64,000 nucleotides of DNA from CAWJMD01 sp963843835 (GCA_963843835.1 CAWJMD010000002.1:124001-188000), one strand, 5' to 3'; positions 54,165 to 63,336 are shown, counted from the stretch's first letter. A program made the numbers and translations. The notes: generated by a model from the letters alone, not told the origin.

Positions 54165-54857
54165 TCAGTGTGGGTCGCTCACCGCCACGCGCGCGGCACG
54201 CAGCACCTTCTCGTCGAGCTTGTATCCGGGCTGCAGCACCTGGGTCACGGTCGCGACCTCGACCTCATCGGAGTGCGCGTGCATGAGCGCCTCGTGCACC
54301 GACGGGTCGAAGGGCTCACCGGCGGCCCCGTAGCGCGACAGGCCGAACCGTCCCAGCGTCGACTCCAGCTTCTCCGCGATCGCGGAGAAGGGGCCCGACT
54401 CCAGGTCACCGTGCTGGCGGGCGAGCTCGATGTCGTCGAGCACTCCGAGCAGTCCCTCGAGCACGGACGCTACAGCCGAGTCACGGGCCACCGAGCGGTC
54501 GCGCTCGACGCGCCGCCGGTAGTTGACGTACTCGGCCTGCAGCCGCTGCAGGTCGGCGAGACGCTCCGCCGCCAGCACCTCGGCCGCCGACTGCAGGGCC
54601 TCCGCGTCGGACGCCGACCCGGTCGGGTCGGTGGGCGCGGCCGGAACCTCGCCGTTCGCGACGGCCTGCGCCTCGGCGGCACGGTCGGCCGCCACCTCTG
54701 CTGAGACCTGGTCGGACTCCTGCCTGGCCTGCTCCTCGAGCATCTCGTCGCTCACCTCCTCCGCCACCTCGGCGTGCACGTCGGCCTCGCCGGTGGGCGG
54801 GGTGCTGCCACCCCGCCCGCCGGCGTCACCAGGGAACTGCTGGGAGGTCGAGCTCAC
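54165..54857 (-). CDS. grpE: GrpE nucleotide exchange factor
   Basis: 230 residues. Acidic, disordered N-terminus (residues 1-90), then the long dimeric coiled-coil (LADLQRLQAEYVNYRRRVERDRSVARDSAVASVLEGLL), and the C-terminal beta wing with the signature PSVHEALMHAHSDEVEVATVTQVLQPGYKLDEKVLRAARV. It releases ADP from DnaK. GTG 54857 overlaps the dnaK stop (GTGA). It is followed by a palindrome and then dnaJ. Confidence 0.96.
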   Translation of the reverse strand: MSSTSQQFPGDAGGRGGSTPPTGEADVHAEVAEEVSDEMLEEQARQESDQVSAEVAADRAAEAQAVANGEVPAAPTDPTGSASDAEALQSAAEVLAAERLADLQRLQAEYVNYRRRVERDRSVARDSAVASVLEGLLGVLDDIELARQHGDLESGPFSAIAEKLESTLGRFGLSRYGAAGEPFDPSVHEALMHAHSDEVEVATVTQVLQPGYKLDEKVLRAARVAVSDPH

Positions 54858-56767
54858 TTGGCCTCGTCCCGCTCGGACTCGTCGTCAACGATCTCGGCGT
54901 CGACGACGTCCTCGTCGGCTCCGGACGAGCCCTCGGCCGCGCCGTCCTTGCTGAAGGACGGACCACCGTCGGACTGCGCGCCGGCCTCGGCACCGGAGGC
55001 GCCGGACGCCTGCTGCGCCTCGTAGAGCGCTGTGCCCAGCTTCTGGCTCACGGTGGACAGGGCTTCGTGCTTGGCCTTGACGTCGGCGATGTCGTCGCCG
55101 GCCAGGGCCGCCTTGAGCTCGTCGACGGCGGTGCGGACCTCGCCCTTTCCGTCCTCGGGGAGCTTGTCGTCGTTGTCGGCCAGGAACTTCTCGGTCGAGT
55201 AGACGAGCTGCTCCGCGGTGTTGCGGGTCTCGGCCTCCTCGCGCCGAACGCGGTCCTCCTCGGCGTGCTCCTCCGCCTCGCGCACCATGCGGTCGATCTC
55301 CTCCTTCGGCAGCGCGCTGCCGCCGGAGATGGTCATCGACTGCTCCTTGTTCGTGCCACGGTCCTTCGCCGACACGTGGACGATGCCGTTCGCGTCGATG
55401 TCGAACGTGACCTCGATCTGCGGCACGCCGCGGGGCGCGGGCGCGATGCCGGTGAGCTCGAAGTTGCCGAGCGGCTTGTTGTGCGCCGCCAGCTCGCGCT
55501 CGCCCTGGAAGACCTGGATCTGCACGGAGGGCTGGTTGTCGTCAGCCGTGGTGAAGACCTCGGACCGCTTGGTCGGGATGGCCGTGTTGCGCTCGATGAG
55601 CTTGGTCATGATGCCGCCCTTGGTCTCGATGCCCAGGGACAGCGGCGTGACGTCGATGAGCAGGACGTCCTTGCGTTCCCCCTTGAGCACGCCGGCCTGC
55701 AGCGCAGCGCCGACCGCGACGACCTCGTCGGGGTTGACGCCCTTGTTGGGCTCCTTGCCACCGGTCAGCGAGCGGACGACGTCGGCGACGGCGGGCATGC
55801 GGGTGGAACCACCCACGAGCACGACGTGGTCGATGTCGCCGACCTTGACGTCGGCGTCGGCCATCACCTGCTCGAAGGGCTTCTTGGTGCGCTCGAGCAG
55901 GTCCTTGGTCATCTCCTGGAACTGCGCGCGAGTCAGCTTCTCGTCCAGGTGGACGGGGCCGTTCTCGGTCATCGAGAGGTACTGCAGGGAGATCGAGGTC
56001 GCCGTGGACGACGACAGCTCCTTCTTCGCCTGCTCGGCCGCCTCGCGGAGCCGCTGCATCGCGATCTTGTCCTTGGACAGGTCGACGCCCGAGGAGCTCT
56101 TCACGGTGTTGACCAGGTGGTCGACGACCCGCTGGTCCCAGTCGTCGCCGCCGAGCCGGTTGTCACCGGACGTGGCGCGCACCTGGATGGTGGAGAAGCC
56201 GTCCTCGGCGTCCTTGCCGACCTCGAGGAGGGACACGTCGAAGGTGCCGCCGCCGAGGTCGAAGACGAGGATGAGCTCGTCCTCCTTGCCCTTGTCGAGG
56301 CCGTAGGCGAGCGCGGCCGCGGTGGGCTCGTTGATGATGCGCAGGACGTTGAGCCCGGCGATCTGCCCGGCGTCCTTGGTCGCCTGGCGCTCGGCGTCGT
56401 TGAAGTAGGCCGGGACGGTCACGACGGCGTCGGTGACGGGCTCGCCCAGGTACTCCTCGGCGTCGCGCTTGAGCTTCTGCAGGATGCGGGCGCTGATCTC
56501 CTGCGCCGTGTACTTCTTGTCGTCGATCTCGACGTCCCAGTCGGTGCCGATGTGGCGCTTGACCGAGCGGATCGTGCGGTCGACGTTGGTGACGGCCTGG
56601 CGCTTGGCGATCTCGCCGACCAGCGCCTCGCCGGACTTGGCGAACGCGACGACCGACGGAGTGGTCCGCCCGCCCTCGGCGTTCGCGATGACGGTGGGCT
56701 CGCCACCCTCGAGGACGGCGACCACCGAGTTCGTGGTGCCCAGGTCGATTCCGACCGCTCGTGCCAT
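54854..56767 (-). CDS. dnaK: DnaK chaperone (Hsp70)
   Basis: About 637 residues. ATPase start MARAVGIDLGTTNSVVAVLE, phosphate loops VFDLGGGTFDVSLL and VLVGGSTRMPAV, and substrate domain from about residue 365 with TPLSLGIETKGG. The acidic C-terminus ends in SERDEAK-type sequence. ATG 56767 follows GGAGG; the GTG 15 bases upstream is inside the ribosome site and is not used. First gene of dnaK-grpE-dnaJ-hspR. A HAIR element lies about 90 bases upstream. Confidence 0.98.
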   Translation of the reverse strand: MARAVGIDLGTTNSVVAVLEGGEPTVIANAEGGRTTPSVVAFAKSGEALVGEIAKRQAVTNVDRTIRSVKRHIGTDWDVEIDDKKYTAQEISARILQKLKRDAEEYLGEPVTDAVVTVPAYFNDAERQATKDAGQIAGLNVLRIINEPTAAALAYGLDKGKEDELILVFDLGGGTFDVSLLEVGKDAEDGFSTIQVRATSGDNRLGGDDWDQRVVDHLVNTVKSSSGVDLSKDKIAMQRLREAAEQAKKELSSSTATSISLQYLSMTENGPVHLDEKLTRAQFQEMTKDLLERTKKPFEQVMADADVKVGDIDHVVLVGGSTRMPAVADVVRSLTGGKEPNKGVNPDEVVAVGAALQAGVLKGERKDVLLIDVTPLSLGIETKGGIMTKLIERNTAIPTKRSEVFTTADDNQPSVQIQVFQGERELAAHNKPLGNFELTGIAPAPRGVPQIEVTFDIDANGIVHVSAKDRGTNKEQSMTISGGSALPKEEIDRMVREAEEHAEEDRVRREEAETRNTAEQLVYSTEKFLADNDDKLPEDGKGEVRTAVDELKAALAGDDIADVKAKHEALSTVSQKLGTALYEAQQASGASGAEAGAQSDGGPSFSKDGAAEGSSGADEDVVDAEIVDDESERDEAK

Positions 56768-56857
56768 GTCTGTTGCCTCCACAGGTGAAGTGACGTCTGG
56801 TGCTGCCGCTCACGATAGGACGGGTTCCGCGAAGTTGTCACATCGTGGCTGACCTAA

Positions 56858-56878
56858 CTTGAGTCTGTCGGGCTCAAC
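56858..56878. promoter_or_regulatory. HAIR element (HspR operator) between dnaK and the M20 peptidase gene
   Basis: CTTGAGT at 56858-56864, seven bases, then GCTCAAC at 56872-56878, close to the HspR consensus. It lies 91-111 bases upstream of dnaK on one side and only 38-58 bases upstream of the M20 peptidase gene on the other. It can therefore repress both directions. No other strong promoter boxes are obvious here. Confidence 0.88.
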
Positions 56879-56915
56879 TCCGACGGGATGGGATCTGTTC
56901 CCGGTTCCGCCTATC

Positions 56916-58217
56916 GTGCGGACGGTGACCTTCGACGCCTCCACTGCCCAGGGGTCGAGCACCGCCGAGTCGCGGGTGCTCGACTCGCTGGACGAGCGCG
57001 CGCTGGTGCAGTCGCTGGCCGACCTCGTGCAGGTCCCCAGCGTCACGGGCACCGACGCCGAGTCCGAGCTGCAGCACCGCCTCGCCCGCCGGATGGACGA
57101 GATGGGGCTGGACGTCGACCTGTGGTCCCTCGACCTGCCCGGGCTGGAGGCCGACCCGCGGCACCCCGGCACGGAGGTGGACCGCTCCGAGGGGTGGGGC
57201 CTCGTCGGGGTCACCGGCGAGGGACGTCCCGCGCTGGTGCTGCAGGGCCACGTCGACGTGGTGCCGACGGGCGACCTCGACCGCTGGCTGGACGGCGACC
57301 CCTTCAGCGGCGCGATCCGCGACGGCGTGCTGTTCGGCCGGGGCGCCTGCGACATGAAGGCGGGTCTCGCGGTGAACCTCGAGGTCGCCGCGGCCGTGGC
57401 CCGCGCGGGCGTCCGGCTCGAACGCCCCCTGGGCCTGCACACCGTGGTCAGCGAGGAGGACGGCGGCCTCGGCGCGTTCGCGACCCTCGTCCGGGGGCAC
57501 GACGCCGACGCTGCGGTGATCACCGAGCCCACCGGCGGCAAGGTCGTGGTGGCGAGCGCCGGCGCACTGTCGTTCGAGATCCGCGTTCCCGGACGGGCGG
57601 CGCACGGTGCTGCGCGGCTCGAGGGCGTGAGCGCGTTCGAGGCCTTCCTGCCGATCCACGCCGCCCTGCGCGCACTGGAGGTCGAGCGCAACGCCGACCC
57701 GCACCCGCTCTTCGCCGGCAACGCGCTGCCCTACGCGCTGTCGATCGGACGGCTGACCAGCGGCGACTGGGCCAGCAGCGTGCCCGACCTGCTCGTGGCC
57801 GAGGGGCGATACGGCGTCGCGCTCGACGAGGACCCCGCCCACGCCCGCGCGGCCTTCGAGTACACCGTCGCCCAGGCCGCTGCCTCCGATCCCTGGCTGT
57901 ACGACCACCCGCCGGTGGTCACCTGGCCCGGCGGCCAGTTCGCCAGCGGGTCGATCGCGGTCGACGACCCGCTCGTCGGGCAGACCCTCGCGGCGGTGGC
58001 GGCCGTGACCGGGTCACCGCCGCCGGTGTCGGCCGTGCCGTACGGCAGCGACCTGCGGCTGTACACCGGTGTCGGCGGCATCCCGACGCTGCACTACGGA
58101 CCCGGGGACGTGCGGTTCGCCCACGCTCCGCGCGAGCAGGTGCGGATCGCCGACGTGATCGAGAGCGCGCGGGCGCTGGCGCTGCTGGTGGCCCGGCGGT
58201 GCGGGGCACACCTGTAG
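56916..58217 (+). CDS. M20 family metallopeptidase (ArgE/DapE/ACY1 type)
   Basis: 433 residues from GTG 56916; GTG 56925 is also possible, and neither has a ribosome site, so a leaderless transcript is plausible. Zinc/active-site stretches: LVLQGHVDVVPTGD, FGRGACDMKAGL, VVSEEDGGLGAF and the late IPTLHYGPGDVRFAHAPREQV. It hydrolyses amide bonds of N-acyl amino acids or small peptides. It is divergent from dnaK, with the HAIR site in the shared spacer. Confidence 0.9.
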   Translation: MRTVTFDASTAQGSSTAESRVLDSLDERALVQSLADLVQVPSVTGTDAESELQHRLARRMDEMGLDVDLWSLDLPGLEADPRHPGTEVDRSEGWGLVGVTGEGRPALVLQGHVDVVPTGDLDRWLDGDPFSGAIRDGVLFGRGACDMKAGLAVNLEVAAAVARAGVRLERPLGLHTVVSEEDGGLGAFATLVRGHDADAAVITEPTGGKVVVASAGALSFEIRVPGRAAHGAARLEGVSAFEAFLPIHAALRALEVERNADPHPLFAGNALPYALSIGRLTSGDWASSVPDLLVAEGRYGVALDEDPAHARAAFEYTVAQAAASDPWLYDHPPVVTWPGGQFASGSIAVDDPLVGQTLAAVAAVTGSPPPVSAVPYGSDLRLYTGVGGIPTLHYGPGDVRFAHAPREQVRIADVIESARALALLVARRCGAHL

Positions 58218-58239
58218 GCGGTTCGGTGATCGACGTGAG

Positions 58240-59148
58240 TCAGCCCGACGGTGACTGCCGCGCGATCTGGACGAGATCGCCGCCGGGGCCGTCCAGGCGA
58301 CGACCGCCGCTCCACACGGCCCGCAGAAGTCTGGTCAGGTCGAGTCCGGTGACCGGGACCCGGTGCAGCTCACCGGATCTCAGCGCCGCCTCCACCGCCA
58401 ACGCGCTGAGCACCGCAGGGCCGGCCCCCGACATCACGCTGACCCGGACGGCGGCGTTGCTGTTGAGTGCCAGGGCGGGAGCAGCGATCTCGTGCCCCGC
58501 CAGCGCCGTCTCGAGGGCGGTGCGCGTGCCCGAGCCCGCCTCGCGGACCACGAGAGGAGTGGTCGCCAGCTCCTCGGCGGTGAGGGGACGGCGACGTCTC
58601 CTCCACGGGTGGCTCGGGTCGACGACCACCACGAGATCGTCGCGACCGACGACGGCCCTGTGCAGGCCAGAGGGCACGCCGGGCGACTCGACGAAACCCA
58701 CGGCGTAGGCACCGGAGCGCACCCCGGCCAGGACGTCGTGGGAGTTCAGCACCTCGAGCGCGACCCGCAGGTCGGGGTGGCGACGCCGCAGCTCCGCCAG
58801 CCACTCGGGGACGAGGTGCTCGGCGACCGTCATGCTCGCCGCCACGGCCAGGCGGGTACCGGCGCCGGCCCGGAGGGCGTCGGCGCCGGCCATGAGCTGG
58901 TCGGCCGCGTCGAGCACCGTCCGCGCCCAGTCGACCACCACGGTCCCCTGCGCGGTGAGCGTGGAGCCGCGGGGAGACCGGCGCAGCAGAGTCAGCCCGA
59001 CCTGCCGCTCGAAGCGGGCCACCGCCCGGCTGGCGTTGGGCTGGGCCATGCCGACGGCTCGCGCGCCGGCACCGAGGCTGCCGTGCTCCGAGACGCTCAC
59101 CAGCAGCTCGAGCAGCGCGAGGTCCGGCCACGCCCGTCCTGGACTCAT
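58240..59148 (-). CDS. LysR-type transcriptional regulator
   Basis: 302 residues. N-terminal winged helix LALLELLVSVSEHGSLGAGARAVGMAQPNASRAVARFERQVGLTLLRR and the LysR effector domain (residues 85-290). It is divergent from the YeiH-like transporter gene (71-base spacer), the usual layout for a regulator and its target. A perfect inverted repeat overlaps its own start codon. The effector is unknown; in enteric bacteria YeiE governs yeiH. Confidence 0.92.
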   Translation of the reverse strand: MSPGRAWPDLALLELLVSVSEHGSLGAGARAVGMAQPNASRAVARFERQVGLTLLRRSPRGSTLTAQGTVVVDWARTVLDAADQLMAGADALRAGAGTRLAVAASMTVAEHLVPEWLAELRRRHPDLRVALEVLNSHDVLAGVRSGAYAVGFVESPGVPSGLHRAVVGRDDLVVVVDPSHPWRRRRRPLTAEELATTPLVVREAGSGTRTALETALAGHEIAAPALALNSNAAVRVSVMSGAGPAVLSALAVEAALRSGELHRVPVTGLDLTRLLRAVWSGGRRLDGPGGDLVQIARQSPSG

Positions 59149-59162
59149 ATCAGCACGATATG
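59146..59162. promoter_or_regulatory. Inverted repeat at the LysR start, putative operator
   Basis: CATATC (59146-59151), five bases, then GATATG (59157-59162): a perfect palindrome overlapping the LysR ATG. It is AT-rich in a GC-rich background and lies 58-74 bases upstream of the YeiH-like start. LysR proteins bind such dyads (T-N11-A type) between divergent genes; binding is inferred. Confidence 0.6.
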
Positions 59163-59219
59163 GGTTGATGCCGGATCGTGGGCTACCGGAGACGGTCCGG
59201 ACCCCCGAGGGTGGAGAGC

Positions 59220-60215
59220 ATGACCGCCGCCCTCGACTCCCGCACGCGCTCGTTGGTGCCCGGGCTGTCGCTGTCTGCCGGAGCGGTCGCCCTCTCCCTG
59301 CTGGTGCACGCCGTCGTGCCCGGGGTCGGCACCCTGCTCGTGGCGATCGTCCTCGGGGTGGTGCTCGCGAACGTCGTGCCGCTGCCCGAGGCCGTTCGCC
59401 CCGGCCTCGCGTTCGCCGCGAAGCGGCTGCTGCGGCTCGGCGTGGTCCTGCTCGGGCTCCAGCTCCTGCTCTCGGACGTGCTGGGTCTCGGCGTCGGGAT
59501 GCTGGGGGTCGTCGTGGCGATCGTCGGGGTGGGGATCGCAGCGACGCTGCTCGCCGCCAAGGCGCTGGGGCTCAGCCCGACCCAGGGTCTGCTGATCGGC
59601 TGCGGCTTCTCGATCTGCGGGGCCGCCGCGGTCGCCGCGGTCGACGGCGTGATCGACGCCGACGAGGAGGAGGTCGTCACGGCGGTTGCGCTGGTCGTGG
59701 TCTTCGGGACGCTGATGATCCTGGTCGTGCCGCTGCTCGCGGGGGCCTTCGGTCTCTCGGACGAGGTCGGCGGACTGTGGGCCGGCGGTGCGATCCACGA
59801 GGTCGCCCAGGTGGTCGCCGCGGGTGGCGCGATCGGCGGTGCGGCGCTCGGGTTCGCCGTCGTCGTCAAGCTGGCGCGCGTGATGATGCTGGGACCCGTG
59901 CTCGCGGTCGTCAGCTGGCAGCAGCGGCGGATCGTCGAGCGCTCCGGCGGCAAGCGCCCGCCGCTGGTTCCGCTGTTCGTCGCAGGCTTCGTCGCGGCGG
60001 CCCTCGTCCGCTCGAGCGGCATCGTCCCCGTGCGCGCACTGGAGACCGCCGCGGTCCTGCAGACGGTCCTGCTGTCCGCAGCGATGTTCGCTCTCGGGTG
60101 CGGTGTGCGGCTCGTTGTCCTGAAGCGGCTGGGACCGAGACCCGCACTGCTGGCGGTGTTCTCGACGTGCATGGTGGCCGCGGTGTCGCTGGGGGGAGTG
60201 CTGGTGGTGTGGTGA
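59220..60215 (+). CDS. YeiH/YadS-type putative sulfate (inorganic anion) exporter family membrane protein
   Basis: 331 residues, about ten transmembrane helices. Family marks: GCGFSICGAAAVAAVDGV, the repeat-like GGLWAGGAIHEVAQVVAAG and the preceding VVVFGTLMILVVPLLA. ATG 59220 follows GGAGAG. The family is labelled sulfate exporter by weak evidence; the true substrate is uncertain. It is paired with the divergent LysR gene. Confidence 0.9.
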   Translation: MTAALDSRTRSLVPGLSLSAGAVALSLLVHAVVPGVGTLLVAIVLGVVLANVVPLPEAVRPGLAFAAKRLLRLGVVLLGLQLLLSDVLGLGVGMLGVVVAIVGVGIAATLLAAKALGLSPTQGLLIGCGFSICGAAAVAAVDGVIDADEEEVVTAVALVVVFGTLMILVVPLLAGAFGLSDEVGGLWAGGAIHEVAQVVAAGGAIGGAALGFAVVVKLARVMMLGPVLAVVSWQQRRIVERSGGKRPPLVPLFVAGFVAAALVRSSGIVPVRALETAAVLQTVLLSAAMFALGCGVRLVVLKRLGPRPALLAVFSTCMVAAVSLGGVLVVW

Positions 60216-60242
60216 CGGTCAGGCCGTCGACCGCGCTGACTG

Positions 60243-60810
60243 TCAGCCGTCGCCGCCGCCCTGACCGCCACCGTCTCCTTCGCCCCCACCTCCGCCGCCC
60301 TCGTCGCTCTCCACGGTGATCTGGGGGACGCCACCCTCGCAGACCGCCCTGACCTTGGACTCGCCCTCACCCGAGCGGAACTCGACCCTCACCTCGACGC
60401 TCCCCCGCTGCTCGGCGGCGACGCTCCAGCCACCCTCCGGTGTCGCGCCCCGCAGCGAGATGGCGGCTCCGATGCAGCGCACCGTGACCTGGCCGCCGGT
60501 CACCGTCACGGACCGGTCGACGCTGGACGTGGTTCCCGGACCGCGCGTCGTCGGTGAGGCCGAGGGACTCGATGTCGGCGGTCGCGGTCGCCGAGGTCGA
60601 CGGGGGCGATGACGACGGCGTGGACGGCCCCGACGTCGTGGGGGTCGGGGTGGCGAGAGGCGTGGCCAGCGGCGCCGCCGGCGCGTCGAGCACCTCCTCG
60701 CCGGCCCGGCTGATCGCGATCCACGCGACGGTCGAGGTCACTCCCACGACCACCAGCCAGGCCACGACGGCAACGATCCAGCGGCCCGCTGTCCCGCTGA
60801 CGCCCTTCAT
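60243..60810 (-). pseudogene. Membrane-anchored Thr/Pro-linker protein with Gly-rich tail, one apparent base insertion
   Basis: ATG 60810 gives a signal-anchor (WIVAVVAWLVVVGVTSTVAWIAIS). A Thr/Ser/Pro linker follows and breaks near base 60576. In the other frame the linker continues TSSPSASPTTRGPGTTSS and the protein goes on with VTVTGGQVTVRCIGAAISL to a Gly-rich end (DEGGGGGGEGDGGG). Removing one base (568 to 567) restores 188 residues. Unknown function. It is divergent from the response regulator gene across 59 bases. Confidence 0.7.
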
Positions 60811-60869
60811 GTCGCCAGTCTCGCAGCGCTGAAGTCCGGCGTCCGCGGATCCGCTCGGCGTACGGTGCG

Positions 60870-61562
60870 GTGGTGGCGACGATCCTGCTGGTGGAGGACG
60901 ACAGCGCCATCCGGTCCGCCCTGACACGGTCGCTGACCGAGCGCGGGCACGCCGTGGCCAGCCGACCGTCCGGTCTTGCCGGCCTGCAGGCAGCCATCGA
61001 CGAGACCCCCGACGTGGTGCTGCTCGACCTCGGCCTCCCTGACGTGGACGGGCTGCGCGTCCTGGCGATGCTGCGCGCCGTCAGCCAGGTCCCCGTCGTG
61101 GTCGTCACGGCCCGCGACGACGGCCGCGACATCGTGAAGGCACTCGACGCCGGCGCGGACGACTACGTCGTGAAGCCCTTCGAGATCGAGCAGCTGGAGG
61201 CGCGGCTGCGAGCGGTGCTGCGACGGGGCCCGAACCGCGATGCCGCCGACGGACCGGTCACGGTGGGAGGTCTGCGCATCGACCCGCGCTCGCGCCGCGT
61301 CGAGCTGGACGGGGGCCCGATCGAGCTGGCGCCCAAGGAGTTCGACCTGCTCCTGGCGCTCGCGCGCAGGGCGGGCGAGGTCGTCACGAAGCGTGAGCTG
61401 CTGGCCGAGGTCTGGCGGCAGGCCTACGGGGGCGGCGACCGGACCGTCGACGTCCACCTGTCGTGGTTGAGGCGCAAGCTGGGTGAGACCGCCGCCGAGC
61501 CGGTGTACCTGCACAGCGTGCGAGGCGTCGGCGTGCGTCTGGCCGCTCCAGGCGCCAGCTGA
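60870..61562 (+). CDS. OmpR-family response regulator
   Basis: 230 residues. Receiver: ILLVEDDSAIRSAL, phosphoacceptor Asp in VVLLDLGLPDVDG, conserved Lys in VVKPF. DNA-binding winged helix ends TVDVHLSWLRRKLGE. GTG 60870 or 60873 are both usable. Its stop overlaps the histidine kinase ATG (TGATG). The target is unknown, but adjacent genes (His/Asp-rich secreted protein, EcfT) hint at metal or vitamin supply. Confidence 0.93.
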   Translation: MVATILLVEDDSAIRSALTRSLTERGHAVASRPSGLAGLQAAIDETPDVVLLDLGLPDVDGLRVLAMLRAVSQVPVVVVTARDDGRDIVKALDAGADDYVVKPFEIEQLEARLRAVLRRGPNRDAADGPVTVGGLRIDPRSRRVELDGGPIELAPKEFDLLLALARRAGEVVTKRELLAEVWRQAYGGGDRTVDVHLSWLRRKLGETAAEPVYLHSVRGVGVRLAAPGAS

Positions 61563-62846
61563 TGCGTCGTCGCATCGCCTGGCTGGTAGCCGCCACCACA
61601 TCAGCGGTCATCCTCGCGTTCGTCGATCCCGCTCGGCCTGCTCGTGGCGACGCTCGCCCAGGACCGGGCGCTGGCCGGCGCGAACGCCGAGGCGCAGTCG
61701 ATCGCGGTGCTGGTCGCCGGTGTCGAGGACCCCGCGCAGCTGGCCTCGCTGGTCGATCTGGTGAACCAGCGGTCGAACCGTCTCACCGGCGTGCTCCTGG
61801 CCGACGGCACCACGGTCGGCGACCCCGTGCCCTCCGCCGGCGACCCCGGGATGGCGCGGGCGCTCGCCGGCGAGGCCCACACCGACATCGGCGACGGCGC
61901 CCAGGTCTACGTGCCCGTGGCGAGTGCGGGCGGGACGGCCGTGGTGCGCACCGCGATCACGGCGGCCGACCTGCGCGGTGGCACGGTCGGCGCGTGGGTC
62001 ACGATCGGTGCCCTGGGAGCGGTGCTCCTCGTCGCGGCCGTCATCGCGGCCGAGCGCCTCGGCAGGTGGGTGTCGACGCCCGTCAGCGACCTGGCGGCTG
62101 TCGCGCACCGCCTCCGGGACGGCGACCTCACGGCCAGGGCGACGCCCGACGGCCCGGAGGAGGTCGTGCAGCTGGGGCTGGCGCTGAACCGGCTGGCGGT
62201 CCGCATCGACGAGCTGGTGGCGGCTGAGAGGGAGTCCGTCGCGGACCTCTCGCACCGCTTGCGCACCCCGATGACGGCCCTGCGCCTCGACCTCGACATG
62301 GTGCGGGACGGGCCGGCGGCCGAGAGGCTTCGCGAGCACCTCGACCACCTGTCCCGGACGGTGGATGCGGTGGTGAAGGACGCGCGGCGCCCGGTCAGCG
62401 CATCGGTCGAGCGGTTCTGCGACGCAACAGAAGTCGTGGCGGAGCGGGTGGAGTTCTGGTCCGCCCTGGCCGTCGACCAGGGACGCGCCGTGGTCCGGCG
62501 GATCGCGCCGGGGCCCGTCATGGCGGCGATGGAGGCCGACGACCTGCGCGACCTCGTGGACGCGCTGGTGGACAACGTCTTCGCCCACACGCCGGAGGGC
62601 ACGGGATTCACGGTCGAGCTCGGGCGCCACACCGACGGCACCGTGGAGGTCGTCGTCACCGACGAGGGGCCGGGGCTGCCGGACAGCCCGGTCACGGAGC
62701 GAGGGCAGTCGGGGGCGGGGTCGAGCGGGCTGGGGCTGGACATCGCGCGACGGACGGCTCAGGCCGCCGGGGGAGGTCTCGCGGTCGGCCCCGGACCGGC
62801 CGGTGGGACCCAGGTCGTGGCGACCCTGGGTCCCCCGGGGCCGTGA
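61562..62846 (+). pseudogene. Membrane sensor histidine kinase, one apparent base insertion
   Basis: ATG 61562 begins MRRRIAWLVAATTSAVILAF. At base 61624 an extra C breaks the frame; without it the sequence reads VIPLGLLVATLAQDRALAG, completing the first transmembrane helix, and continues to 62846 as 427 residues. A second helix (AVLLVAAVIAAERLG), HAMP, His-box DLSHRLRTPMTALRLD (His about 215), N-box VDALVDNVFAHTPEG and G-boxes DEGPGLP and GSSGLGLDIA are all present. The length (1,285) is divisible by three only after removing one base. It is an active kinase on that reading, paired with the OmpR-type regulator. Confidence 0.9.
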
Positions 62847-62853
62847 TCCGATC

Positions 62854-63336
62854 TCAGTCGTCGTCGCCATCGTGGTGACCGTCGCCGTCGTCGTGCCCGG
62901 ACCCGTGGTCAGACCCGTGGTCCGAGTCGTGGTCGGCGTCGTCGTCGCCGTGGTCCTCCGCCTTGTCGTCGGCGTCGTCGTCAGCCCGGTCGCCCCGGCC
63001 CTGGTCGGCGGTCCCGTCGTCGCCACCTCCGTCCAGCCCGGAGTCGGCGGTCTCGGTCGGCTCGGAAGTCTCGGTCGGCTCGGAAGTCTCGGTCGGCTCG
63101 GAAGTCTCGGTCGGCTCGGAAGTCTCGGTCGGCTCGGAAGTCTCGGTCGGGGTCGTGGCCTCGCCGGACGGGCTGACGTCGCCGGGGCCCTGGTCAGCGG
63201 TGCCGTCGTCGCTGGTGGTCGAGGTCACCGGCACGGTCCCCGAGTCCGACGGCGTGGACGCCGCGTAGGCGATGCCCGTGGCTCCGAGCCCGATGGCGGC
63301 GCTCAGGGCCAGGGTCCGAACGGGTCGCAGTCTCAT
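62854..63336 (-). CDS. Secreted repeat protein with His/Asp-rich tail
   Basis: 160 residues. Signal peptide (LALSAAIGLGATGIAYA-AS). Then a Thr/Ser/Glu-Pro repeat (six TETSEP units) encoded by a perfect 18-base array. The C-terminal 60 residues are Asp/Gly/His-rich (DDADDKAEDHGDDD, SDHGSDHGSGHDDGDGHHD), able to bind calcium, nickel, zinc or cobalt. It converges with the histidine kinase gene, seven bases apart. A metal-buffer or wall-associated role is inference. Confidence 0.75.
   Translation of the reverse strand: MRLRPVRTLALSAAIGLGATGIAYAASTPSDSGTVPVTSTTSDDGTADQGPGDVSPSGEATTPTETSEPTETSEPTETSEPTETSEPTETSEPTETADSGLDGGGDDGTADQGRGDRADDDADDKAEDHGDDDADHDSDHGSDHGSGHDDGDGHHDGDDD
63051..63150. repeat. 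18-bp tandem repeat, five perfect copies plus a partial
   Basis: The unit TCTCGGTCGGCTCGGAAG is repeated exactly five times (63051-63140) and followed by ten bases of a sixth copy. It encodes the TETSEP hexapeptide on the minus strand. Exact identity of all copies suggests recent expansion or slippage; the unit is a multiple of three, so copy change would not break the frame. Confidence 0.9.

Noticed and set aside
55067..56788. A 573-codon plus-strand frame
   Set aside because: Antisense to dnaK; it is a mirror effect of strong codon bias with no recognisable domain.
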